In this document: piece after piece, positions 51,698 through 59,898 of the stretch | Layout: each line of letters begins with the position of its first letter | Position numbering within the stretch: position 1 is the first letter of the stretch | DNA from: Leyella lascolaii | Lineage (GTDB): Bacteria; Bacteroidota; Bacteroidia; Bacteroidales; Bacteroidaceae | NCBI RefSeq assembly: GCF_900079775.1 | Contig: NZ_LT556035.1 | Coordinates: 137,062-201,061, forward strand | Direction of reading: 5' to 3' | DNA: 64,000 nt | The notes under the pieces: generated by a model | Databases searched by the model: none | Told to the model about the DNA's origin: nothing | What the model saw: only the letters and a program-made list of their open reading frames with translations | Translations under genes and position numbers: made by a program

Positions 51698-52468
51698 ATG
51701 ATAGAAAAAAACGTTTCACATGGTATCATAAATACCTATTTTGAGAAATTGGAGAGAAATCTCGACATCGATGTCGCCATTGTCGGCGGAGGTCCTTCAG
51801 GCATTGTCGCCGCCTATTATCTCGCAAAGGCGGGGCTGAAGGTGGCGCAGTTCGACCGCAAACTGTCGCCAGGCGGCGGAATGTGGGGAGGAGCCATGAT
51901 GTTCAACCAGATTGTAGTGCAGCAAGAGGCGATAGACATAGTGAAGGAGTTTGAGATAAACCACAGACCGTATGGTGACGGACTGTACGTAATGGATTCT
52001 GTAGAAAGCACCTCTGCGCTGCTCTACAAAGCGGTGCACGCCGGCGCGACAATATTCAACTGCTATTCGGTGGAGGATGTAGTGTTCAAGAACAATGTTG
52101 TCAGCGGTGTTGTGGTGAACTGGACTCCGGTGCTTCGCGAGGGGCTGCACGTAGATCCTCTGAACATCATGGCGAAATGCGTGATAGACGGAACGGGGCA
52201 CGACAGCGAGATGTGCAAGACAGTAGCGCGCAAGAACGGAATCAGGCTTGCCACCGACACGGGCGATGTCATAGGCGAACGCTCTCTTGACGTTGTAGCC
52301 GGAGAGCAGGAAGTCGTAAACGGGACAAAAGAGATATATCCCGGACTTTATGTCTGCGGCATGGCTGCCTCAGCCGTCAGCGGCACTCCGCGCATGGGAC
52401 CGATATTCGGGGGAATGCTCATGTCAGGAAAGAAAGTGGCTGAGCTCATTATCAAAAAACTGAAATAA
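51698..52468 (+). CDS. thi4: Thi4-type thiazole synthase
   Basis: Makes the thiazole moiety from NAD+, glycine and sulfide in an iron-dependent reaction. The 256 residues start with a helix and DVAIVGGGPSGIVAAYYLAK (FAD/NAD Rossmann), then SPGGGMWGGAMMFNQIV, the Thi4 signature, ATDTGDVIGERSLDVVA in the middle, and GMAASAVSGTPRMGPIFGGM at the C-terminus. By hand alignment the yeast suicide Cys205 position is Val176 here (VIDGTGHDSEMCKTVARK), with a Cys at 173. That would make it a non-suicide enzyme using free sulfide, as described for archaeal and several anaerobe Thi4s; this is inference. It replaces ThiG/ThiH in this operon. Confidence 0.9.
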   Translation: MIEKNVSHGIINTYFEKLERNLDIDVAIVGGGPSGIVAAYYLAKAGLKVAQFDRKLSPGGGMWGGAMMFNQIVVQQEAIDIVKEFEINHRPYGDGLYVMDSVESTSALLYKAVHAGATIFNCYSVEDVVFKNNVVSGVVVNWTPVLREGLHVDPLNIMAKCVIDGTGHDSEMCKTVARKNGIRLATDTGDVIGERSLDVVAGEQEVVNGTKEIYPGLYVCGMAASAVSGTPRMGPIFGGMLMSGKKVAELIIKKLK

Positions 52469-52478
52469 GACGGACTGT

Positions 52479-52518
52479 ACTCCGGCTCCGGCAGCACATG
52501 CCGGTGTCCGGAGTTTTT
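52479..52518 (+). terminator. intrinsic terminator/attenuator between thi4 and the TenI-like gene
   Basis: ACTCCGG / CCGGAGT with an inner CCGGC/GCCGG stem, then TTTTT, 29 bp before the next start codon. It may limit expression of the last gene. Confidence 0.75.
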
Positions 52519-52546
52519 ACGTAAAATCATTTTCACAATACATCAG

Positions 52547-53155
52547 ATGCTTTGGATTGTTGTCACCTCCCCCTCTTTCTTCAGCGGCGAGGCTGGGTTT
52601 CTGCACCGGCTGATAGCATGCGGGGCGGATTATATACACCTTCGTAAACCCGGAGCCACAAAAGACGACTGCTCAAGACTGCTCGACAGGATGCACGGAG
52701 AGGACTTGAGACACATAATAACACATGACTTCTTTGAGCTTTCCGGGCAATACGGTCTGCACGGAATACACCTGAACTCACGTTGCAGTCACATACCGGA
52801 AGGCTATCACGGACACATAAGCAGGTCGTGCCACTCACTTGAAGATGTAGTGAAATACAAGCATGCCTGCGACTATGTTTTTCTGAGCCCCATATTCGAC
52901 AGCATATCCAAACACGGATATGCATCAGCCTTTAACGACAACACCCTGAAAGACGCTTCCGCCAGAGGCATCATAGACAACAAGGTGGTAGCTCTCGGCG
53001 GCGTCACACCAGACAGGACAGACTACCTGAAGTCCCTTCACTTTGGCGGAGCCGCGATGCTGGGATGCGTGAACAGACTTGCCTGCCTGCCGGAAGACAT
53101 ACAGGAGGAAATGATGACGGATATCAGGAAAAGGATGAATGACATGTATATATAG
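52547..53155 (+). CDS. TenI/ThiE-like thiamin phosphate synthase family protein
   Basis: A 202-residue TIM-barrel protein of the ThiE/TenI family: LIACGADYIHLRKPGATKDD, ITHDFFELSGQYGLHGIHLN, SRSCHSLEDVVKYK, DYVFLSPIFDSISKHGYAS and VVALGGVTPDR. The HMP-PP contact residues of ThiE (such as the Lys/Thr-Thr-Lys pattern) are partly replaced, and a His lies in the region that distinguishes TenI thiazole tautomerase; a full ThiE is already supplied by the fusion. TenI normally acts with ThiG products, so its role beside Thi4 is unclear. Separated from thi4 by a terminator. Confidence 0.82.
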   Translation: MLWIVVTSPSFFSGEAGFLHRLIACGADYIHLRKPGATKDDCSRLLDRMHGEDLRHIITHDFFELSGQYGLHGIHLNSRCSHIPEGYHGHISRSCHSLEDVVKYKHACDYVFLSPIFDSISKHGYASAFNDNTLKDASARGIIDNKVVALGGVTPDRTDYLKSLHFGGAAMLGCVNRLACLPEDIQEEMMTDIRKRMNDMYI

Positions 53156-53204
53156 GTGTAAAACACTTTATATGCATACTTTATGACGAGAAGGCAAGAG
53201 ACGT

Positions 53205-53358
53205 ACAGACCGTGACCGACTGTCTTCCGCACTGCCGCCGTCAACCTGTATTCCGCTTCTACCAGGTGCAGGCACCCACATCCCCAACAAAGGCGGAAAA
53301 CAATCAGACCGGCATCAGCACGGAATACGAATGACGTATGGTGTCCGATTCAGATTGC
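53205..53358. repeat. relic of the MITE-like element, copy M6
   Basis: CTTCCGCACTGCCGCCGTCA aligns with CTTCCGCACTGCTGCCGTCA of M1, and CATCAGCACGGAATACGAAT with the right arm CATCAGCACGAAACAAGAAT. The ends are diverged (GTCCGATTCAGATT). It lies 60 bp before iteron-like element D. Confidence 0.65.
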
Positions 53359-53418
53359 AAATAAGATTTACGGTTTCCTTTTTTCATACACAAAACCGCA
53401 TATATATTCATTTCCGAG

Positions 53419-53800
53419 GTAAAAAATTTTGACAACTGAAATTTGCGAAACAGAAAACAGCAAGCCGGTATAAAGGTGACAAACAGACATAAAAAACGGA
53501 CATACAGTCCCACTTTCACACAACAGCATGTCCGTACTTTACATTCCGGAGTGCGGAAAAGCCTGTTTCACAATACGGAAAGCACCGTCCGGACATATGA
53601 AAGACACCTTATCGTGCCACCGGAAAGCCTTTTCGGCAATACGGAAAAGCCTTTCCTGGCAGACAGAGACAACCGTTTGTGAAGGACAAAACAGCTAAAA
53701 CGCTGACCGACAGACACATGCGCAAACGTCTGAAAATCCGCGTATTTCCATCAGGGAATCACTTCGCGCTGAAAAACCGTCTTATTCTGAGGTTGGAACA
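53419..53800 (+). repeat. iteron-like dispersed element, copy D (repeat family I)
   Basis: A ~380 bp copy with the clearest array. The leader is GTAAAAAATTTTGACA (53419-53434). Five contiguous 22-bp units start at 53553, 53575, 53597, 53619 and 53641; the last is ACGGAAAAGCCTTTCCTGGC plus AG. CGCG is at 53739, 98 bp after the start of unit 5 as in A and B (97 in C), and the tail ATTCTGAGGTTGGAAC follows. Located between the thiamin operon and the MBL-fold gene. Confidence 0.88.
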
Positions 53801-53923
53801 GATATTCATGCGGCACGCAACACACATTTATGCATATTTATGCAGCATGATGATGTTGTTACGCACACACCCGTCTGGCACAGCTTTTACCCGTACAGCG
53901 CACCGCCACCAGGCAGACAACTC

Positions 53924-54679
53924 TCACTCTATATCCAAACATTCGCCCTCTCTGCCTATCTTCCAGAAATCCACTCCGCGCTCATCGGTGAATTCCTTCA
54001 TGCGCCATGCTGACTCGAAGCCGCTTGCCACAAAATGCATAGGCACAAAAAGCCCCACCCCGAACCGTTCAATGAACTGTCTGCCGCCTCGCGTATATCC
54101 GTTGCCTATACGCCCGTCCACCGGAAACATAACAACGTCGAAACGGTCCGCAATCTTTCTTATATCCTTCAGCTCACCCAGAAACAGCCGCTCTTCTCTC
54201 ACCGGATCAACCCCCTGACACATGTCAGCGCACTCCGGCTTTATGCCGCCGCCGTTCTCAGTGAGGAAACGCGCATACCAGTTGTTGAGGTCTCCGGCAT
54301 GGAAAATACGCCTGCCCTCCGTCTCAACAATCCACGACACACCGCTGTCATTGCTTCCGGCAGCCGCGACACTGAGGTTGCGGTCGCGCCATGCCCCGCC
54401 CTTCGCAAGCCAAACATCGGCATCTCCGATGGATGCCCTGTGTCGTCTGAGTATGTCCTTTGAAAGGATGTATCTGACATCAGCCCCACCCTTTCTCCAC
54501 GAGAATATCTCACGAGTGAAATGATCCTCATGAAAATGGCTTGCGAAGACATACAAAGGCTTGCCTGACGCAAGCAGGGCAGGCATGGCAGAGGCAGGAT
54601 CCATCCAATAGTCGAATACCAATATGCAGCTGCGTGTCTCTACTGCGAAACCGCTATGGAATATATATGTCAGTCTCAT
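53924..54679 (-). CDS. MBL-fold metal-dependent hydrolase (UlaG-like)
   Basis: A 251-residue cytosolic metallo-beta-lactamase-fold protein. It has the metal motif SHFHEDHF (HxHxDH), a downstream GRRIFHAGDLNNWY (His and Asp ligands) and a late FVPMHFVASG His. The N-terminus MRLTYIFHSGFAVETRSCIL is typical of the UlaG/DUF of small L-ascorbate-6-P-lactonase-like proteins, but most are uncharacterised. It is transcribed alone from a promoter just beyond the 66-bp repeats, which occupy its leader. Substrate unknown. Confidence 0.85.
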   Translation of the reverse strand: MRLTYIFHSGFAVETRSCILVFDYWMDPASAMPALLASGKPLYVFASHFHEDHFTREIFSWRKGGADVRYILSKDILRRHRASIGDADVWLAKGGAWRDRNLSVAAAGSNDSGVSWIVETEGRRIFHAGDLNNWYARFLTENGGGIKPECADMCQGVDPVREERLFLGELKDIRKIADRFDVVMFPVDGRIGNGYTRGGRQFIERFGVGLFVPMHFVASGFESAWRMKEFTDERGVDFWKIGREGECLDIE

Positions 54680-54719
54680 CTTATTTACGTTTTATGTCAT
54701 CATCGCGGCTTTCAAGCCG

Positions 54720-54965
54720 CAGCAAGAGCTTGCGCTCAGTTTGCCGGGCGCAGCTTGCATTATTTAAAGGCAATGCCAGCGAGGGCAAAGGGAGCTTGCT
54801 CACATTTTGCCGAGCGCAGCTTGCATTATTTAAAGGCAATGCCAGCGAGGGCAAAGGGAGCTTGCTCACGTTTTGCCGAGCGCAGCTTGACTTATTCAAA
54901 GGCAATGCCAGCGAGGGCAAAGGGAGCTTGCTCACATTTTGCCGAGCGCAGCTTGCATTATTAAA
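54720..54965 (-). repeat. 66-bp tandem repeats in the MBL-gene leader (repeat family T, locus 3)
   Basis: Unit starts (CCGAGCGCAG or variant) at 54744, 54810, 54876 and 54942, exact 66-bp period, three full units plus partial ones at both ends. Each has GAGCTTGCTC, the counterpart of GAAAGCAAGCTTTC at locus 1. The array sits between a - strand promoter (54985) and the MBL-fold gene start (54679), so it would be transcribed as leader RNA. Confidence 0.9.
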
Positions 54966-54984
54966 AAAGTACGCAATCTGCCGG

Positions 54985-54992
54985 CAAAGATA
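54985..54992 (-). promoter_or_regulatory. promoter of the MBL-fold gene
   Basis: TATCTTTG on the - strand, exact TAnnTTTG, about 20 bp before the repeat array. Confidence 0.6.
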
Positions 54993-55165
54993 TAGATAAC
55001 ATCCGAGAATTTTACAATATCGGTTGATTTTGAACGCCCGATTATGAAAAAAACAGTATACAACAGTCGTCCGCATCACAACCATCCGGCAGAAAGAACA
55101 CATGCCGCGTGCCTACAGACTTTCTCCAGGCACAAAACCGCAAAGAACACATACCGGACAGTCTG

Positions 55166-55182
55166 TTGACATATAATGTCAA
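55166..55182. promoter_or_regulatory. palindrome TTGACAT-ata-ATGTCAA
   Basis: A perfect 7-3-7 dyad about 40 bp upstream of the mltG -33 element; a possible regulator site. No factor is known. Confidence 0.35.
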
Positions 55183-55221
55183 AAGGATGCATTTTACACA
55201 CATGTTTTTAAGCAGATTAAT

Positions 55222-55253
55222 TTTGTATTTAGAACAAAAATACATTACCTTTG
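55222..55253 (+). promoter_or_regulatory. mltG promoter
   Basis: TTTG at 55222-55225, a 20-bp spacer, TACCTTTG at 55246-55253; 19 bp later the start codon. Confidence 0.75.
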
Positions 55254-55271
55254 CACCAAAAATAAACAGCG

Positions 55272-56312
55272 ATGAAATCCAGAAGGAACATTCTTGTTAT
55301 TGCGGCAATATGCATACTTATAATATGTGGAATCACATATTATTATTTCTTCTCGTCCATGTCCGCCAAGGACACTGCCGAATATGTCTACATCGACGCT
55401 GACGACGACCTGGACTCGGTGACAGTGAAACTGGAGAAAGTGGCAAAGCCTCATGCCATCTCCGCATTCAGACTGCTTGCCCGAAACAGCAGCTATGCAG
55501 CAAACATACGTACCGGACGCTATGCCGTAGAGCCGGGTGAGGGTGCGGCAGTGATATTCAGACGTCTGAAGAACGGCATGCAGACACCGGTCAACCTCAC
55601 CATACCGTCGGTAAGGACGGTAGAAAGACTGTCAGCCATCCTGTCGGAGAAGCTTATGACAGACAGCGCATCGATATGCAAGGCTCTTAAAGACGAAAAG
55701 ACATGCGAAGAACTGGGATTCGACACGACAACGGTGATATGCATGTTCATACCCAACACCTACGACATATACTGGAACACGAGTGCCGGAAACCTTCTGA
55801 AAAGAATGAAGAAGGAGTACGACAGATTCTGGGACGAGGAACGCATGGAAAGGGCGAAAAACATAGGAATGGACCCCATAGAGGTAATGACACTTGCAAG
55901 CATAGTGGACGAGGAAACAGCCAACGACGGGGAAAAGCCCATGGTTGCCGGCATGTACTGCAACAGACTGAGACTGCGCAACAGCGAATATCCGGAAGGA
56001 ATGCCGCTACAGGCAGACCCTACCATCAAATTCGCGTGGAAAAGATTTGACCTGCGCAGGATATACAACAAACTGCTGAACATTGACAGCCCATATAACA
56101 CTTACCGGCGCACCGGACTCCCGCCCGGACCTATAAGAATACCGTCGGTAGCGGGCATAGAGGCTGTGCTCAACCGCACACAGCACGACTATCTGTACAT
56201 GTGCGCCAAAGAGGACTTCAGCGGCACTCACAACTTTGCACGCACATATGAAGAACATATGGCCAACGCACGAAGATATGCACAGGCTCTGAACAAAAGG
56301 GGGATAAAATAA
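55272..56312 (+). CDS. mltG: endolytic murein transglycosylase MltG
   Basis: Cleaves nascent glycan strands in the cell wall, thought to set chain ends. The 346 residues: a short basic N-terminus and one membrane helix (~6-28), a LysM-like region (~45-130; DDDLDSVTVKLEKVAKPHAI), then the YceG domain with FIPNTYDIYWNTS, LASIVDEETANDGEKPMVAG with the catalytic Glu near 214, YPEGMPLQADPTIKFAW, SPYNTYRRTGLPPGPIRIPS and a C-terminal GTHNFARTYEEH, all family landmarks. Monocistronic between a good promoter and a terminator. Confidence 0.95.
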   Translation: MKSRRNILVIAAICILIICGITYYYFFSSMSAKDTAEYVYIDADDDLDSVTVKLEKVAKPHAISAFRLLARNSSYAANIRTGRYAVEPGEGAAVIFRRLKNGMQTPVNLTIPSVRTVERLSAILSEKLMTDSASICKALKDEKTCEELGFDTTTVICMFIPNTYDIYWNTSAGNLLKRMKKEYDRFWDEERMERAKNIGMDPIEVMTLASIVDEETANDGEKPMVAGMYCNRLRLRNSEYPEGMPLQADPTIKFAWKRFDLRRIYNKLLNIDSPYNTYRRTGLPPGPIRIPSVAGIEAVLNRTQHDYLYMCAKEDFSGTHNFARTYEEHMANARRYAQALNKRGIK

Positions 56313-56372
56313 ACTGACAATCGCTGAAAGACGCTTTGCCGACGAAAAGGCGACAGCATGCCATAAAATTAA

Positions 56373-56404
56373 AAATGCAGACTTCTTCACAGGAGCCTGC
56401 ATTT
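56373..56404 (+). terminator. terminator after mltG
   Basis: AAATGCAG / CTGCATTT arms with a 16-nt loop, then ATTTC. Confidence 0.55.
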
Positions 56405-56718
56405 ATTTCAATAGGTATTAGCCTTTCTCTTAAGGTAAAAAGATTGTATTCAGGATAACGAAACAAAGGTAACATAATTTTAGATAAGGTTAAAATCGAC
56501 CACGTGTCATAAAGCATATTTTTTCATTTTATTAGCTTTTTTTACACAAATATTCTTTATCATGATGCATTTCAACGACTGACGGACCACAATTTCAATG
56601 TCATCACATTACTGACATATATCAATCTTCAAGCATACTATTTGTTAAAAATTGTCAGTACATTATTTCCCGTCGGCAAAATTTATTTTACATAACTGCT
56701 TATAACTGATTTTTTTCT
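56405..56718. other. AT-rich noncoding stretch upstream of glnS
   Basis: About 310 bp, AT-rich, with no supported gene, RNA or member of the repeat families. Confidence 0.5.
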
Positions 56719-56726
56719 TAATTTTG
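56719..56726 (+). promoter_or_regulatory. glnS promoter (-7 element)
   Basis: TAATTTTG, exact TAnnTTTG, 27 bp before the glnS ATG. Confidence 0.6.
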
Positions 56727-56752
56727 CAGCATAATCAATAGAAGAGAAGAAT

Positions 56753-58468
56753 ATGACAATCAAAGAGAAAGATACATCTCTGGAGAAAAAAAACATAAGC
56801 TTTGTTGAACAGATTGTAGAAAACGACCTTGCAGAAGGCAAAAACGCAAGACGAATACAGACACGTTTCCCGCCGGAACCGAACGGATACCTGCATATAG
56901 GACACGCGAAAGCCATCTGCATGGATTTCGGAGTAGCCGAAAAATATAACGGGGTATGTAACCTGCGTTTCGACGACACAAACCCTACAAAGGAGAACAA
57001 CGAATACGTGGAAAACATTCTCAACGACATAACATGGCTCGGATTCAAATGGGGAAAGATTTTCTACGCCTCAGACTATTTTGACAAGCTGTGGGAATTT
57101 GCCGTATGGATGATAAAGAACGGTCATGCATATATAGACGAGCAGACATCCGAACAGATTGCCGAACAGAAAGGCACGCCTACCACACCGGGCAGACCGT
57201 CACCCTACAGAGACCGCCCGATAGAGGAGAGTCTGGCTCTGTTTGAGAAAATGAACACACCCGAGGCTGACGAGGGAAGCATGGTGTTAAGGGCAAAACT
57301 CGACATGGCTAACCCGAACATGCACTTCCGCGACCCGATAATGTATCGCATAATACATACGCCGCACCACCGTACGGGAACAAAATGGCATGCATATCCG
57401 ATGTATGATTTCGCACACGGACAAAGCGACTATTTTGAAGGTGTAACCCACTCCATCTGTACACTGGAATTCGTGCCGCACCGCCCGCTCTATGACAAGT
57501 TCATAGATTTTCTGAAAGAAATGAACGGTGAGACTGAAAATATCAACGATTTCAGACCAAGACAGATTGAGTTCAACCGTCTGAACCTTACCTATACAGT
57601 GATGAGCAAGCGCAAGCTGCTCGCTCTGGTCAACGAGAAGAAGGTGAGCGGATGGGACGATCCGCGCATGCCCACTCTGTGCGGAATGAGACGCAGGGGA
57701 TATTCTCCGGAGAGCATACGCAAGTTCATCGACTCCATAGGATACACAAAGTTTGACGCCCTGAACGACATGGCGCTGCTTGAGGCTGCCGTACGTGAAG
57801 ACCTCAACAGACGCGCGATAAGGGTTTCGGCTGTGGTCAATCCCGTAAAACTCGTCATAACCAATTATCCGGACGGCATGACAGAGGAAATGACTGCCAT
57901 AAACAATCCGGAAAATGAGGCAGACGGCACACACAGCATCACTTTCTCGAAGCATCTGTGGATAGAACGCGACGACTTCATGGAGGACGCTCCGAAGAAA
58001 TTCTTCAGAATGTCACCGGGCAAGGAAGTAAGACTCAAAAACGCATACATCGTAAAATGCACCGGATGCACAAAGGATGCAGACGGCAATATCGTCGAGA
58101 TACAGGCAGAATATGACCCGGAATCGAAAAGCGGACGCGAAGGGGCAAACCGCAAAGTGAAAGGCACTCTGCATTGGGTGTCTGCCGACCATTGCAAGAA
58201 AGCTACCGTACGCATATACGACAGACTGTTCAGCGTGGAGAACCCATCGGCTGACGAGCGTGACTTCAGAGAACTGCTTAATCCTGAGAGCATGAAAATC
58301 AACGCAAACTGTTTCGTTGAGAACTATGCTGCCGAGCGCAAGCCGGGAGAGTATCTCCAGTTCCAGCGCATCGGATATTTCATGGCTGACCCTGAATCTA
58401 CAGCAGACACACCAGTGTTCAACAAGACTGTAGGACTAAAAGACACCTGGGCCAAACAGAACAAATGA
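56753..58468 (+). CDS. glnS: glutaminyl-tRNA synthetase
   Basis: Charges tRNA-Gln directly. The 571-residue class I enzyme has TRFPPEPNGYLHIGHAKAIC with HIGH at 48-51, DDTNPTKENNEYV, the MSK motif as VMSKRKLL (~283-289), and GlnS-type anticodon-binding barrels at the C-terminal half. The block DFAHGQSDYFEGVTHSICTL distinguishes GlnRS from GluRS. The stop overlaps the TPR gene start (ATGA). Confidence 0.97.
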   Translation: MTIKEKDTSLEKKNISFVEQIVENDLAEGKNARRIQTRFPPEPNGYLHIGHAKAICMDFGVAEKYNGVCNLRFDDTNPTKENNEYVENILNDITWLGFKWGKIFYASDYFDKLWEFAVWMIKNGHAYIDEQTSEQIAEQKGTPTTPGRPSPYRDRPIEESLALFEKMNTPEADEGSMVLRAKLDMANPNMHFRDPIMYRIIHTPHHRTGTKWHAYPMYDFAHGQSDYFEGVTHSICTLEFVPHRPLYDKFIDFLKEMNGETENINDFRPRQIEFNRLNLTYTVMSKRKLLALVNEKKVSGWDDPRMPTLCGMRRRGYSPESIRKFIDSIGYTKFDALNDMALLEAAVREDLNRRAIRVSAVVNPVKLVITNYPDGMTEEMTAINNPENEADGTHSITFSKHLWIERDDFMEDAPKKFFRMSPGKEVRLKNAYIVKCTGCTKDADGNIVEIQAEYDPESKSGREGANRKVKGTLHWVSADHCKKATVRIYDRLFSVENPSADERDFRELLNPESMKINANCFVENYAAERKPGEYLQFQRIGYFMADPESTADTPVFNKTVGLKDTWAKQNK

Positions 58469-59889
58469 TGGCATACGGCGAAAAGGACTTTGACAGCATA
58501 AGCTTCAGAAACATCATAAAGAAATACGAGGAAGCCAGACTCGTAAATGAAGACATATATATGGAACCTGAGGAACTGACAGATATTGCCGAGTTCTATT
58601 ATGAGAAAGGCAATATCTCTCAGGCTATCGAAGCTGTGGAATATGCCATAAAACTCTTCCCGAACTCAACAATGCCTGTCATATTCCGTGCCAGAATAGC
58701 ATTGCTTGAGGAACATGACTGCGCACTCGCAGAGAAGTATGCCGATATGGTATGTGACAAAAGCGACCTTGACTATTTCTATCTTATTGCCGAGATAATG
58801 ATTGTTGACGGCAGGGCTTCACAGGCAGACAACTACCTGAGGGAACGCATGACACATGTGGACGAGGACGACATAGCCGACTTCATACTCGATGTGGCTA
58901 CAATATTTGTAGACTATGAGAAATACGATCTGGCTGAGAAATGGATGGAAATGTCTGACGATGAGGATCTGCCGGACTATAAAGAACTGAAAGGACGCAT
59001 TGCCTTAGGGCAAGGCAATTACGATACGAGCGAGCTCATTTTTGAAAACATGCTGAATGAGGACCCTTATTCCAACCATTTGTGGAACAGGCTTGCCTCA
59101 GCGCAGATGATGCACGAAAAGATAGACGACTCAATAACGAGCAGCGAATATGCCATAGCTATAAATCCTGATGACGATGAGGCTCTGCTGAATAAAGCGA
59201 ATGCGCTTTTCAGGTTGGGCAAATACGACGAGGCACTTGAATATTACAGACGATTCACACATCTTTGTCCGGAGAACCACAGCGGGTACATCCTTCAGGG
59301 AAATACACTCATAAATCTCGCACGCCCCGAGGAAGCCATAGCCGCATACAGACAGGCGGAGAGCAAAATCGGGAATAATGAGTCTGACATAATAGAAATA
59401 TTTCAGGAACTTGCGCTCACTCTTTCTTCCATAGGGAAAAAGGAAGAAGCTCTGGAATATGTAAAGAAAGCCGAGAACAATCCTTTTTCCGACAAGAATG
59501 AGACAAAAGTTCTACGCGGACACATATATCTTGAGCATGACTGTCTGCCTGAGGCTCAGGCTTGCTTCCGTGCCGCAATACATGGCTCGGACTTCTCAAG
59601 AAGAATCTTTCTTTACATTGCAATGTCCGCATTTGACTGTGGATATATAAACATAGCATACAAAATGTTCAAGGCGGCACCGTCTTTCAGAGCCGATACG
59701 GATAAGAAGGGATTATCTTATCTTGCGCTTTGCTGCCATCAGCTGGACAAAAAGAAGGAGTTTCTTGAAAACCTTAAGAAAGCATGCGACGAGGAGGCGG
59801 ACGAGGCACGTAATGTACTTGGCTTTCTGTTCCCAAAAGAACTTGATGTAAACGAGTATTATAATTATATGTATAACAAACTTAAATGA
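58465..59889 (+). CDS. tetratricopeptide repeat protein
   Basis: A 474-residue protein without signal peptide, made of TPR-like helix pairs from about residue 40 to 440. Clear units: AEFYYEKGNISQAIEAVEYA, LNKANALFRLGKYDEALEYY, and GNTLINLARPEEAIAAYRQA. It is acidic and may be a protein-protein scaffold. Translationally coupled to glnS by a 4-bp ATGA overlap, and followed 9 bp later by a DedA gene. No specific function can be assigned. Confidence 0.85.
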   Translation: MMAYGEKDFDSISFRNIIKKYEEARLVNEDIYMEPEELTDIAEFYYEKGNISQAIEAVEYAIKLFPNSTMPVIFRARIALLEEHDCALAEKYADMVCDKSDLDYFYLIAEIMIVDGRASQADNYLRERMTHVDEDDIADFILDVATIFVDYEKYDLAEKWMEMSDDEDLPDYKELKGRIALGQGNYDTSELIFENMLNEDPYSNHLWNRLASAQMMHEKIDDSITSSEYAIAINPDDDEALLNKANALFRLGKYDEALEYYRRFTHLCPENHSGYILQGNTLINLARPEEAIAAYRQAESKIGNNESDIIEIFQELALTLSSIGKKEEALEYVKKAENNPFSDKNETKVLRGHIYLEHDCLPEAQACFRAAIHGSDFSRRIFLYIAMSAFDCGYINIAYKMFKAAPSFRADTDKKGLSYLALCCHQLDKKKEFLENLKKACDEEADEARNVLGFLFPKELDVNEYYNYMYNKLK

Positions 59890-59898
59890 AAGAAGAAA

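Noticed and set aside
54541..54999. Repeat-containing + strand ORFs (102 and 152 codons)
   Set aside because: Open only because the 66-bp repeat keeps frame; antisense to the MBL gene leader and no domain.
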